64,000 nt of DNA from Ignavibacteriota bacterium. Its GTDB lineage: Bacteria; Bacteroidota; Ignavibacteria; Ignavibacteriales; Melioribacteraceae. The DNA lies in contig JADJGF010000001.1 in the NCBI GenBank assembly GCA_016708125.1, positions 3,246,001 through 3,310,000 of the forward strand, in the 5' to 3' direction. The notes beneath the pieces were generated by a model, which saw only the letters and a list, made by a program, of their open reading frames with translations, ran no database searches and was not told where the DNA came from. Both the position numbers and the translations under genes were made by a program. Each line of letters begins with the position of its first letter. The first letter of the stretch is position 1. Below, in pieces: positions 1-8,223 of this stretch.

Positions 1-30
1 AAAATGGAAAGGAATTCGTTGGATGAATAG
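1..30 (+). CDS. C-terminal end of an upstream gene, probably HipB-like antitoxin (partial)
   Basis: Frame 1 is open from the window edge and stops at TAG 28-30, giving the tail KMERNSLDE. It shares the 8 bases ATGAATAG with the start of the next gene, a coupling repeated between the next two genes. In HipBST-type modules the order is HTH antitoxin, HipS, HipT, so this tail most likely belongs to the HTH antitoxin. That identity is inferred from position only; no diagnostic residue is visible. Confidence 0.4.
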   Translation, partial: KMERNSLDE

Positions 31-355
31 AAAAGGGAAAGTTTTTTATAATGATAAGTTTGCTGGAATTCTAAGTGAAACGGAGGAAGGTTATTCTTTT
101 TCTTATAACATTCAATATTTAGAAAATGAAGAAAATTTTTCTATAAGTTTAACTTTACCAAAAAGTAAAAAAGAATTTATAAGTAAATATATGTTCCCAT
201 TTTTTGATGGATTAATTCCCGAAGGTTGGTTATTAAATATCGCAGTTGAGAATTGGAAATTAAATTCAAAGGATAGAATGGGTTTACTGTTAGCAACTTG
301 CATGGATTGTATTGGAGCAGTAAGTATTATCCCTATTGAGGAAAAGCATGAATAG
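23..355 (+). CDS. HipS-like protein (free-standing HipA N-terminal subdomain)
   Basis: A 110-residue protein matching the N-terminal subdomain of HipA kinases (couple_hipA). It has a short strand-rich start (GKVFYNDKFAGIL), the LTLPKSKK segment, the FPFFDGLIPEGW motif (FFxNLLP in HipA) and the closing CIGAVSIIP. In classical HipA this is fused to the kinase; here it is a separate gene, as in HipBST systems where HipS acts as the antitoxin that holds the kinase in check. The start overlaps the preceding stop by 8 bases, and the stop overlaps the next start by 8 bases, so the three genes are probably translated together. The antitoxin role is inferred from the family. Confidence 0.85.
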   Translation: MNRKGKVFYNDKFAGILSETEEGYSFSYNIQYLENEENFSISLTLPKSKKEFISKYMFPFFDGLIPEGWLLNIAVENWKLNSKDRMGLLLATCMDCIGAVSIIPIEEKHE

Positions 356-1286
356 ATGTTTATACTGTTACGAAGAATTAAAGGAAGAAGAAAGTTTTCA
401 TGAAAAATGCAGCAAAAAATTTTTCGGATTAAAAATTCCACCAAAAATTGAATATTCATTAAAAGATATTTACAAGCTTGGTAAAATTATTGTTGAAAGA
501 AATATTACAATTCCGGGAGTACAAACAAAACTTTCGCTTGATTTAAAAAAGGGAGTAAATAATATCCCAAAATTAACCGTTGTTGGATTATGGGGAAATT
601 ACATCCTAAAGCCTCAATCGAATGATTATAAAGAGCTTCCGGAAAATGAAGACCTGACAATGCATTTGGCAAAAATTTTTAAGTTAAATGTTGTTGAACA
701 TTCTTTGATAAAATTAAATGATAATAGTTTAGCTTATATTACAAAGAGAATTGACCGAGTAAACGAAAAGAAAATCCATATGGAAGATATGTGTCAATTA
801 ACTGAAAGGTTAACAGAAGATAAATATAAAGGATCATTGGAACAAATTGATAAGATTATAAAAAAATATTCTGCGAATCCATTGTTAGATTCTCTTCATT
901 TTTTTGAATCAATTATATTTTCTTTTATAACCGGAAATGCCGATATGCATTTAAAAAATTATTCACTAATTGAAGAAGATCAAATAAAATTTGCTCCATT
1001 TTATGATTTACTTTCTACGAGATTAGTCATTTCAGAAAGTATTGATAGTGAGGAATTTGCATTATCAATTTGTGGAAAAAAGAAAAAAATAAGTGAAAAG
1101 GATATTCTAAAATTTGGAAATTCTTTAAATTTGAACGAAAAACAAATTGAAAATGTATTTGCAAAGTTTAGGAAAAATTTAAAAAAAGCAATTGATTTTA
1201 TTGATATTTCATTTTTAAGTGAATCAAAAAAATTAGAATATAAAAAGTTAGTTAAATCAAGATCGGAGCGATTAAATTTGGTTTAG
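348..1286 (+). CDS. HipT-like serine/threonine kinase toxin (HipA C-terminal domain)
   Basis: HipA-fold kinase of 312 residues, numbered from ATG 348, which shares ATGAATAG with the stop of the HipS-like gene. An upstream in-frame TTG at 336 is less likely. A zinc-knuckle-like CxxC...HxxC cluster (C4, C7, H18, C21) opens the protein. The Gly-rich loop is T54-I-P-G-V-Q-T-K61, followed by ATP-lysine motif YILKP (K88), catalytic loop GNADMHLKN (D199, N204) and metal-binding FYDL (D220). All kinase motifs are intact. Known HipA and HipT toxins phosphorylate aminoacyl-tRNA synthetases and halt translation; the target here is unknown. HipA's autophosphorylated serine position is a proline in this protein. 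Confidence 0.88.
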   Translation: MNRCLYCYEELKEEESFHEKCSKKFFGLKIPPKIEYSLKDIYKLGKIIVERNITIPGVQTKLSLDLKKGVNNIPKLTVVGLWGNYILKPQSNDYKELPENEDLTMHLAKIFKLNVVEHSLIKLNDNSLAYITKRIDRVNEKKIHMEDMCQLTERLTEDKYKGSLEQIDKIIKKYSANPLLDSLHFFESIIFSFITGNADMHLKNYSLIEEDQIKFAPFYDLLSTRLVISESIDSEEFALSICGKKKKISEKDILKFGNSLNLNEKQIENVFAKFRKNLKKAIDFIDISFLSESKKLEYKKLVKSRSERLNLV

Positions 1287-1365
1287 ACAAATTGGATTGA
1301 TTATTCGATTGTTGTACTATTCTTAAATGCTCAATTCTTCGTAAATCGCAATTGCTTAAGTTAAT

Positions 1366-2577
1366 TTATGCAATAATTAATTTTATAAAATTTCGCTTTC
1401 CAACTTTTAAAACATTTCCATCTGCAATTTTAATTGGTGTTTTTAGATCGTCAATTTTAATTCCGTCAATTGAAACTCCGCCTTGAGTTACAAGTCTTCT
1501 TGCTTCTCCACGCGATGGTGCAAATTCCGCTTTCATAATTAAATCAATAATATCAATTTCACTTATATTCAATTTTAATTCTGGAACATTATCGGGAATT
1601 CCTTTATTAATAAAAATTTTATCAAACTCGGCTTCGGCATTTAGTGAAGCTTCTTTTGAATGATACATCTCAACAAATTTGCGAGCTAATGTTCTTTTAA
1701 TATCTCTCGGATTTGTATTTGAATCGGAAAGTTCATTTTTTATTTCAGCCAATTCATTTGCCGGAATATCTGTTCCAAGTTCAAAATATGCGTAAATTAA
1801 TTCATCCGGAATTGACAAAGATTTTCCATAAATATCTTTTGGAGAATCATCAATCCCAATATAATTTCCGTAGGATTTGCTCATTTTTTCTTTTCCATCA
1901 GTACCGACTAATAACGGCATTGTTAAAATTACTTGAGCTTCAACCCCATATTCTCTTTGAATATCTCTGCCAACAAGAAGATTAAATTTTTGATCAGTTC
2001 CGCCAAGTTCAACATCACTTTTAATTGCAACGGAATCCATAGCTTGAGCAAGCGGATAAAGCAGTTCGTGCATGCTAATTGGAATACTTCCATGAAATCG
2101 TTTTGTAAAATCATCTCTTTCCAGCATTCGTGCAACTGTATATTTTGATGCTAATTTTATTACATCTTGAAAACTCATTTTTCCAAGCCAATCTGAATTA
2201 TTAACGATTTTGGTTTTTTCCGGATCGAGAATTTTCTTTGCTTGAAGCCAATAGCTTTTTGCATTTTCTTGTGCTTCTTCAAAAGTTAACGGGGGACGGG
2301 TTGCATTTCTTCCGGATGGATCGCCGATCATTGCAGTAAAATCACCAATTATTAAAATTGCTTGATGTCCCAATTTTTGAAATTGTGCAAGTTTTCTCAA
2401 AACTACAGAATGACCCAAATGCAAATCTGGTCGAGTTGGATCGCATCCCAATTTTATATTTAATGGTTTATTTTCACTTTTAGATTTTTCAAGTTTTTTA
2501 ACTAATTCTTCTTCGGGAATAATTTCTGAAGTTCCGCGTTTAATAATTTCTAATTGTTCTTTTACTGGTAAAAACAT
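1366..2577 (-). CDS. tyrS: tyrosyl-tRNA synthetase
   Basis: Class I synthetase of 403 residues that charges tRNA-Tyr with tyrosine in the cytoplasm. The signature HLGH is at residues 53-56 within GCDPTRPDLHLGHS. KMSKS lies at 231-235, so it belongs to the KMSKS-bearing (TyrZ-like) branch rather than the KFGKT type of E. coli. The C-terminal ~60 residues form an S4 RNA-binding domain (PSRGEARRLVTQGGVSIDG). Length is normal and the frame intact. It is convergent with the Hip module across 79 bases and transcribed in the same direction as smpB, with a repeat element between them. Confidence 0.96.
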   Translation of the reverse strand: MFLPVKEQLEIIKRGTSEIIPEEELVKKLEKSKSENKPLNIKLGCDPTRPDLHLGHSVVLRKLAQFQKLGHQAILIIGDFTAMIGDPSGRNATRPPLTFEEAQENAKSYWLQAKKILDPEKTKIVNNSDWLGKMSFQDVIKLASKYTVARMLERDDFTKRFHGSIPISMHELLYPLAQAMDSVAIKSDVELGGTDQKFNLLVGRDIQREYGVEAQVILTMPLLVGTDGKEKMSKSYGNYIGIDDSPKDIYGKSLSIPDELIYAYFELGTDIPANELAEIKNELSDSNTNPRDIKRTLARKFVEMYHSKEASLNAEAEFDKIFINKGIPDNVPELKLNISEIDIIDLIMKAEFAPSRGEARRLVTQGGVSIDGIKIDDLKTPIKIADGNVLKVGKRNFIKLIIA

Positions 2578-2611
2578 TTTATCTCTTTTTTATTTTCAAA
2601 TTTATTTGATG

Positions 2612-2703
2612 TTGTCATATCGAAGGAATGTTTTTTATAACTGAGATATCTTTCATTTACTAAAGATTTCTCGTCCACAAAAATCGTTGATTCGAAATGA
2701 CAT
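2612..2703. repeat. palindromic dispersed repeat-like element
   Basis: Two nested inverted repeats. The outer arms are TTGTCATATCGAA (2612-2624) and TTCGAAATGACA (2691-2702), with one mismatch over 12 bases. The inner arms are GAGATATCTTT (2643-2653) and AAAGATTTCTC (2662-2672), with one mismatch around an 8-base loop. Its style (TGTCATTTCGAA...GAAATCT) resembles short non-coding palindromic repeats that occur in many copies in Bacteroidota-Chlorobi genomes. No second copy was seen in this window. Confidence 0.55.
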
Positions 2704-2716
2704 CCTTTATTTTGTC

Positions 2717-2737
2717 ATTCCGGACTTGATCCGGAAT
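2717..2737. repeat. short perfect hairpin next to the repeat element
   Basis: ATTCCGGA (2717-2724) pairs perfectly with TCCGGAAT (2730-2737) around a 5-base loop. The surrounding TGTCATTCCGGACTTGATCC resembles common intergenic palindromic repeats. It may form part of the same composite element as 2612-2703, or act as a weak hairpin downstream of smpB. It lacks a U-tract on either strand, so I do not call it a terminator. Confidence 0.5.
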
Positions 2738-2797
2738 CTACGAATTAATTTGATGTTGAATTATTTGTTAGCCAACGAACAGTTTGACAAAATTTAA

Positions 2798-3253
2798 TCA
2801 CAATTTTATTTTTCTTTCAGCCTCGCGCTGCAAATCTTTTTTAGCAATTGCTTCACGTTTATCATAAGATTTTTTACCTTTTGCAACTGCTAACTCAACT
2901 TTCACTTTTCCTTTTTTGAAATATAAACTTAAGGGAATTAAAGTATTTCCTTTTTCCATTATTTGTCGGTCTAATTTTCTAATTTCTTTCGAATTTAAAA
3001 GAAGTTTCCTATCTCTATTTGGAATGTGATTAAATCTATTTCCTTGTGTATATTCGTTAATGTGTGCGCCAATTAACCAAACTTCGCCGTTAGAATCAAT
3101 TTTCGCATAACTATCTACTAAATTTGCTTTATGTTCTCTGCAAGATTTAACTTCGGTACCAACTAAAACAATTCCCGCTTCCAAAGTTTGAAGAATTGCA
3201 TAATCGTGCCGAGCTTTTCTGTTATGCGTAATATTTTTTGATTCTTCTTTCAT
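2798..3253 (-). CDS. smpB: SsrA-binding protein SmpB
   Basis: A 151-residue partner of tmRNA in trans-translation, which rescues stalled ribosomes. It has the family's core: NRKARHDYAI, the GTEVKSCR motif, NLVDSYAKI, and the basic C-terminal tail (KGKKSYDKREAIAKKD...) that enters the decoding site. Length is typical. It is divergent from the GH13 gene at 3347 and upstream of tyrS on the same strand. No ssrA gene is visible nearby. Confidence 0.95.
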   Translation of the reverse strand: MKEESKNITHNRKARHDYAILQTLEAGIVLVGTEVKSCREHKANLVDSYAKIDSNGEVWLIGAHINEYTQGNRFNHIPNRDRKLLLNSKEIRKLDRQIMEKGNTLIPLSLYFKKGKVKVELAVAKGKKSYDKREAIAKKDLQREAERKIKL

Positions 3254-3305
3254 ATCTTTTTTTTAAGAAAAATAAAGTTATTTTTAATGGTTGTTAAATG
3301 CAAGG

Positions 3306-3335
3306 TTTGAAAAGATTATATAAATAATAAAATTG
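3306..3335 (+). promoter_or_regulatory. candidate Bacteroidota-type promoter for the GH13 gene
   Basis: TTTG (3306-3309) and TAAAATTG (3328-3335, one mismatch to TAnnTTTG) are separated by 18 bases, close to the Bacteroidota -33/-7 arrangement. The gene starts 11 bases later. Such motifs are frequent by chance in AT-rich DNA, so confidence is low. Confidence 0.3.
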
Positions 3336-3346
3336 CGTCGGGAATT

Positions 3347-5191
3347 ATGAAATTTAGAAAAATTTATTTTAATCTTATCTTTTTAGCAAATATTTTACTT
3401 ATCGCACAGCAGCCAAAAATTAATAAAGTAGAACCTCCAAATTGGTGGAGCAATCACACTTTTAATAAAATTCAATTAATGATTTACGGCGAAAATTTAT
3501 CTCATGCAAATTTAACATCGTTAGATGAAATGATTAAAATTTCTTCCATTCCGCATAAGAATGAAAATTATTTATTTGCGGAAATAGAAATTCAAAATTC
3601 TGCACAACCAAAGATTTATAATTTTTTAATCTCCAATAAATTTGGAGTTGATACTTTACAATATCAGCTTTTAGAAAAAAATAATTCCGAAAATATTCAT
3701 CAAGGATTTTCAACAGAAGATGTAGTTTATTTGATTTTCCCGGATAGATTTGTAAACGGAGATTCTTCAAATGATTTTCTTTTCAATGAAAAAGAAGAGT
3801 TCGAATTTAAAGATTTGAATGGAAGACACGGAGGTGATATTCAAGGAATAATTAATAAGTTGGATTATCTTCAAGATTTGGGAATTACTGCAATTTGGAG
3901 CACTCCGCTTGTTGAAAATAATATGTACATGAGTTATCACGGTTATGCGGCAACTGATTTCTACAGAATTGATCCCCGATTTGGAAGTAATGCACTTTAC
4001 AAAAATTTGGTTGATGAAGCTCATAAAAGAGGAATTAAAATAATCTTAGATCACGTTGCAAATCATATCGGAAGCAATCATGAATGGATTTCGAAACCTC
4101 CAACTCCCACATGGATAAACGGAACTACGCAAAATCATTTACCGGCAGAGCATGATAAAGTTGTTTATGTTGATATTCATGCAGATAAACGAAATATTGA
4201 ATTTGCAAATAAAGGATGGTTTGTTAATACTATGCCGGATTTGAATCAAACTGATTCTTTGCTTGCAAAATATATTATTCAAAATACAATTTGGTGGATT
4301 GAATTTTCCGGACTTGATGGAATTCGTGAAGATACTTATCCTTATTCTGATCCGGAATTTATGTCAATTTGGGCTAAAGAAATTTTAACACATTATCCAA
4401 AACTTAATATTGTTGGTGAAGTCTGGAAAGGCGATCCGGCAGTTTTAGCAAAGTTTCAAACCAATAATTATTTCCCAAATGAATTTGATACAAATCTTCC
4501 GGTAGTTACAGATTTTGCAATTCGTGATGCACTTTATGATTATTTGGATGGAAAATCCGGGTTGCTGAAAATTTATGAAACTTTCGGGCAAGATTTCGTT
4601 TATTCAAATCCCGATAATCTTCTTACATTTTTTGATAATCATGATACAGATCGCGGAATGTTTGCCGCAAAATGGAATTTGGAAAAATTCAAAAAAGCTC
4701 TAACAATTGTTTTAACAACACGCGGAATTCCGCAAATATTTTATGGAACGGAAATTGGATTAGATGGCGGCGGACATCATGGAAAAATTAGAGCAGAATT
4801 TCCCGGAGGTTTTCCAAAAGATTCATTAAATACTTTTGAGGAAGATGGAAGAAATTCCAACCAAAATGAAATTTTTAATTTCACTAAAAAACTTTTAAAT
4901 CTCAGAAAAAATAATGAAGTATTAATAAAAGGGAAGTTTATACAATATTTTCCGAAAGATAATGTTTATGTGTATAAAAAGGTTTTAGATAATATTGAAA
5001 TACTTATATTTTTAAATGATGGAAATCAAGAATATCAAATTGATTTATCAAGATATTTATCAACCAATAATTTTGAAAATATTGAAACAAAAAATTTGCT
5101 AAATGAAAATTTACCCGAAATAAAATTTGATGAAAAATTTATATTACCAAATAATTCAATATCCATTTGGGAATTTAAACACAAAAATTAG
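3347..5191 (+). CDS. GH13 neopullulanase/cyclomaltodextrinase-like alpha-amylase, exported
   Basis: A 614-residue SusA-like enzyme hydrolysing alpha-glucans such as maltodextrins or pullulan, probably in the periplasm. After a signal peptide (cleavage near LLIAQQ) comes a cyclomaltodextrinase N-terminal beta-sandwich (~25-115), the catalytic barrel (~125-530) and a small C-terminal beta domain. Catalytic residues are the nucleophile D329 (DGIREDTYP), acid/base E358 (VGEVW) and D433 (FFDNHDTD). The sugar transporter gene begins 34 bases downstream, which suggests uptake of the products. Exact substrate specificity cannot be read from the sequence. Confidence 0.92.
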   Translation: MKFRKIYFNLIFLANILLIAQQPKINKVEPPNWWSNHTFNKIQLMIYGENLSHANLTSLDEMIKISSIPHKNENYLFAEIEIQNSAQPKIYNFLISNKFGVDTLQYQLLEKNNSENIHQGFSTEDVVYLIFPDRFVNGDSSNDFLFNEKEEFEFKDLNGRHGGDIQGIINKLDYLQDLGITAIWSTPLVENNMYMSYHGYAATDFYRIDPRFGSNALYKNLVDEAHKRGIKIILDHVANHIGSNHEWISKPPTPTWINGTTQNHLPAEHDKVVYVDIHADKRNIEFANKGWFVNTMPDLNQTDSLLAKYIIQNTIWWIEFSGLDGIREDTYPYSDPEFMSIWAKEILTHYPKLNIVGEVWKGDPAVLAKFQTNNYFPNEFDTNLPVVTDFAIRDALYDYLDGKSGLLKIYETFGQDFVYSNPDNLLTFFDNHDTDRGMFAAKWNLEKFKKALTIVLTTRGIPQIFYGTEIGLDGGGHHGKIRAEFPGGFPKDSLNTFEEDGRNSNQNEIFNFTKKLLNLRKNNEVLIKGKFIQYFPKDNVYVYKKVLDNIEILIFLNDGNQEYQIDLSRYLSTNNFENIETKNLLNENLPEIKFDEKFILPNNSISIWEFKHKN

Positions 5192-5225
5192 GAAACATTT
5201 CCGCTAAAATTATGTTGAGGATTAA

Positions 5226-6731
5226 ATGTTAGAAATCCAGAAAAAATTAACAAACACATTTTATAGTATTTTAGCTTTGCCCGCTACAGCTGTTGGCTTT
5301 GCACTATCAACACAAATCGCCGCATTGAGTTGGATACTAAATAAAAAATATGGTTTGAATATTCATGAAGTTGCGTTTGTTTGGCTTGCCGGACCACTTG
5401 CCGGTATTTTTGGACAAGTTATTGTTGGAATGATCAGTGACAATGTTTGGTTTCTAAAAGGAAGACGAAGACCATTTATAATGATTGGCGGAATTGTCGG
5501 ATCATTAATGTTTTTGGCTTTACCTCAAATTGGTGTAATCTCCAAAGCTACGGGAATTACAAGCATAATTTTTATTGCATCAATTATTGCGTTACTTCTT
5601 GATTTATCCGTAAACGTAACATTCAATCCAGCAAGATCTATAATTGCAGATTTAACTCCGGAAGGGAAAAAACGAACTTCCGGATATGTTTGGATGCAAG
5701 TAATTTCGGGTACTTTCGGCGTGTTGGCATATTTTCTATCAATGGTTTACGGAAATGAAACTTTACTATTGATTGCCGCAATTTTTGTTTTTGCTTGTTC
5801 AATATTTCCAATTTTGTTGATTGAAGAACCAAGAGAATTACCCGGATTAGTTGAGACAAATAAAGATTCTCATTCAGTTTTGGATATTGTTAAATCAATT
5901 TTTCCATTATACGGATTTTTAGTTTTTGGTGTATTCAGTTTAATATTTCATTTCTATCAAACAGAATTACGATTTATGCATAATCCTTTGTTGATTCTTA
6001 GTTTGGTTTACACAGTTATTATTGGTGCTTGGATAATCATAAAGGGAAAAAGTGCAGAATCAGATAAAAATGAATTTCAAAAAATTATGCTTGCTCACAC
6101 ATTTACGTGGATTGCTTTTCAAAGTATGTTTGTGATGTCCGGATTTTTTATTGATAAACAAATAATTCCAAATATTGATCTTACAAATGTTTTTGCAAAT
6201 AAATTTGCAGAATTTTTAACCGGTGTTATGCAGACAAAAGATACAACAACCGGCAATATTGTTTCGCTGGGATTTTTAATATTGAATGCAGTTGGTGCAA
6301 TATTCCCAATGATTTTATCGGCAATTTCCAAAAAAATTGGAAGAGTTAGAACTTACACAATTGCTTTAGCTTTTAGTGCAATAGGATATTTCTATATTGC
6401 ATTTTTAGGAAAATATGAAGGCAATTTTTATTTGGGTATGTTTTTAACCGGAATCGGTTGGTCGGCTGTAATTTCAATTGTTTTTTCAATTGTGACCGAA
6501 AGAATAAACCAAAATAAAATGGGTTTGTTTATGGGAATTTTCAATCTTGCAGTTGTACTTCCACAAATGATGAGCCAAGGTGTTGCAAACATTATTTCCG
6601 AAACGCAGAATTATCAATTGCTTTATATTCTTTGCGGAGTTTTTATAGTTTTCTCAGTTGTATTTTGGTTATTTATTAAAGAACCAAGATCAACGGCAGA
6701 AATTACTTCACCAATTAAAGGTGGACATTAA
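5226..6731 (+). CDS. MFS sugar transporter, SLC45/sucrose-maltose-like
   Basis: A 501-residue multi-spanning inner-membrane protein, about 12 helices. It has the MFS loop 2-3 signature in SLC45-like form (GMISDNVWFLKGRRRPF), with WLAGPLAGIFGQ in helix 2. The start is preceded by GAGGATTAA, a good ribosome site. It probably imports the maltose or maltodextrins released by the GH13 enzyme just upstream, with protons. It is a paralogue of the transporter at 25035-26534, which shares the GRRRP signature. The specific sugar is inferred from the neighbour. Confidence 0.85.
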   Translation: MLEIQKKLTNTFYSILALPATAVGFALSTQIAALSWILNKKYGLNIHEVAFVWLAGPLAGIFGQVIVGMISDNVWFLKGRRRPFIMIGGIVGSLMFLALPQIGVISKATGITSIIFIASIIALLLDLSVNVTFNPARSIIADLTPEGKKRTSGYVWMQVISGTFGVLAYFLSMVYGNETLLLIAAIFVFACSIFPILLIEEPRELPGLVETNKDSHSVLDIVKSIFPLYGFLVFGVFSLIFHFYQTELRFMHNPLLILSLVYTVIIGAWIIIKGKSAESDKNEFQKIMLAHTFTWIAFQSMFVMSGFFIDKQIIPNIDLTNVFANKFAEFLTGVMQTKDTTTGNIVSLGFLILNAVGAIFPMILSAISKKIGRVRTYTIALAFSAIGYFYIAFLGKYEGNFYLGMFLTGIGWSAVISIVFSIVTERINQNKMGLFMGIFNLAVVLPQMMSQGVANIISETQNYQLLYILCGVFIVFSVVFWLFIKEPRSTAEITSPIKGGH

Positions 6732-6934
6732 TTTTTAAAAATTTGGTATTGATATTTATTAAGTATTTCAATTCAATTTAGTAAATCAGAAATTTTGATT
6801 TTAGTTAAATAATATTAATTATTTATATTTTTCTAAATAGAGAAAAAGTATTCTAAAATTCTTCTATTAAATAAATTGACACATCATTTATTTTCCTATT
6901 AGTTCGATAATACTTTAATATTAACTTAAAAATA

Positions 6935-7990
6935 ATGTACAGATTATTAATATTTATTTTTCTTTTTGCAAACTTCATCATTCCGCAAAACAACAATTCA
7001 AATTTTGAATTTTCCGGAATTACTGAATTTTGGAAAATTATTGCTACACTCGAATCAAACAAAGAACCAAGCAATTCTGAATGGAATGATTTATTTAAAA
7101 CTCCGGGTTATAAAATTTTAACAAGCGGCGAATTTTCTAAACAATTTTTTATAGAAAATTTTAAACTTGTATTTATGCCGTCAAAAAAATCACAGTTAAA
7201 TGAGGCATTAAAATCCGGAAGAAATTTAAATCATCTTAATCATTACATAAAAGTTAAAGATAACAAAAAATTGATTGATGAACAGCTGACGAAATTAAAA
7301 CGTAATAATATCAGTAATGAAGCTGTAAAAAAAACTTTGCAATTTTTACCGCAGAGTAATGTTGATCAATATCCACCGGTTTCTTTTGTAATTTTCGAAA
7401 GTAATGGAAGGGGATCATCTCCAATTGTAGTTGATCTTGCAGCTTCAATGGAATGGGATTTATTGAATTTTCTTTCACACGAATTTCATCATTGGTACAG
7501 AAATAGACAATTGCAATATGATATTTACAAAATTGATGAAAACGATGAAGACTTAATAAATGCTTTAGCAAAAATTGAAGCGGAAGGAATTGCAGATATG
7601 GTTGATAAAAAAGAGTGGTTCACAAAATCAAGTAATGCAATTTCAAGTTATGCAAGACAATATATTGATGATGTTGGAAAAACTCCTTACATTATTAAAA
7701 AAATAGACGCATTACTTTTGGAATTAAGCAAGAGTAAAATTAATTCTAAACAAATTGGAAAACGAGTTTTACAAAGTTTGCCGCAACAAGGACACACAAC
7801 CGGATATTTTATGGCAAGTTTGATTTTAGAAAAAATTGGGAAAAATGAATTAGTTAAATGTGTTGGAAATCCTTTTGGATTTATAAAACTTTATAATCTT
7901 GCAGCAATAAAAAGTAATGGAAGATATCCTTCTTTTTCGGATGAAGCAATTAAAGTTATAAATGGATTAGAAGAAAAATTGAAGAAATAA
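6935..7990 (+). CDS. putative exported zinc metallopeptidase (DUF5700-like)
   Basis: A 351-residue protein with a signal peptide (MYRLLIFIFLFANFIIPQ) and one clear functional motif, HEFHH at residues 182-186 (HExxH). The downstream IEAEGIADM likely supplies the third zinc ligand. The pattern and size fit the DUF5700/DUF2268-type predicted zinc proteases of Bacteroidota. The substrate is unknown and no peptidase activity can be asserted from the motif alone. It stands alone on the plus strand after a 203-base gap holding only AT-rich DNA with a possible TTGACA at 6876. Confidence 0.65.
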   Translation: MYRLLIFIFLFANFIIPQNNNSNFEFSGITEFWKIIATLESNKEPSNSEWNDLFKTPGYKILTSGEFSKQFFIENFKLVFMPSKKSQLNEALKSGRNLNHLNHYIKVKDNKKLIDEQLTKLKRNNISNEAVKKTLQFLPQSNVDQYPPVSFVIFESNGRGSSPIVVDLAASMEWDLLNFLSHEFHHWYRNRQLQYDIYKIDENDEDLINALAKIEAEGIADMVDKKEWFTKSSNAISSYARQYIDDVGKTPYIIKKIDALLLELSKSKINSKQIGKRVLQSLPQQGHTTGYFMASLILEKIGKNELVKCVGNPFGFIKLYNLAAIKSNGRYPSFSDEAIKVINGLEEKLKK

Positions 7991-8041
7991 AAACTTTACA
8001 ATAATTACATCACATTTAATTTTGCATTTTTGTTTTAAATT

Positions 8042-8173
8042 TTATTTGAAACTCTCGTTAAAATTAATTTCCCAATTTACTTTTTCACTTTTTTCAAATT
8101 TTACATGAACTCGAACAATATTATCATCCATAAATTTGAGTGAGTTGTCTTCAAATTTGATAGTGAATTGAAA
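8042..8173 (-). pseudogene. orphan 3' fragment of a GH36 alpha-galactosidase-like gene
   Basis: On the minus strand this stretch encodes about 36 residues ending in NWEINFNESFK and a stop. It differs by only 3 amino acids from the C-terminus of the intact GH36 protein encoded at 22527-24995. The DNA is similar but not identical: several differences are silent (for example TTC/TTT and GAA/GAG), so the two diverged under protein-level selection before this copy lost the rest of its gene. An in-frame stop lies shortly upstream, there is no start codon, and similarity ends near 8173. It is therefore a deletion remnant of a paralogue, not a gene. Confidence 0.85.
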
Positions 8174-8223
8174 TGTGAAATTTTAGTAATTTATTAATGC
8201 AAAAAAATATTAGACAATTCAGA

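Noticed and set aside
8042..8173. Could be a regulatory RNA or conserved non-coding repeat
   Set aside because: Differences from the intact GH36 gene are largely silent in the coding frame, which shows it was protein-coding DNA.
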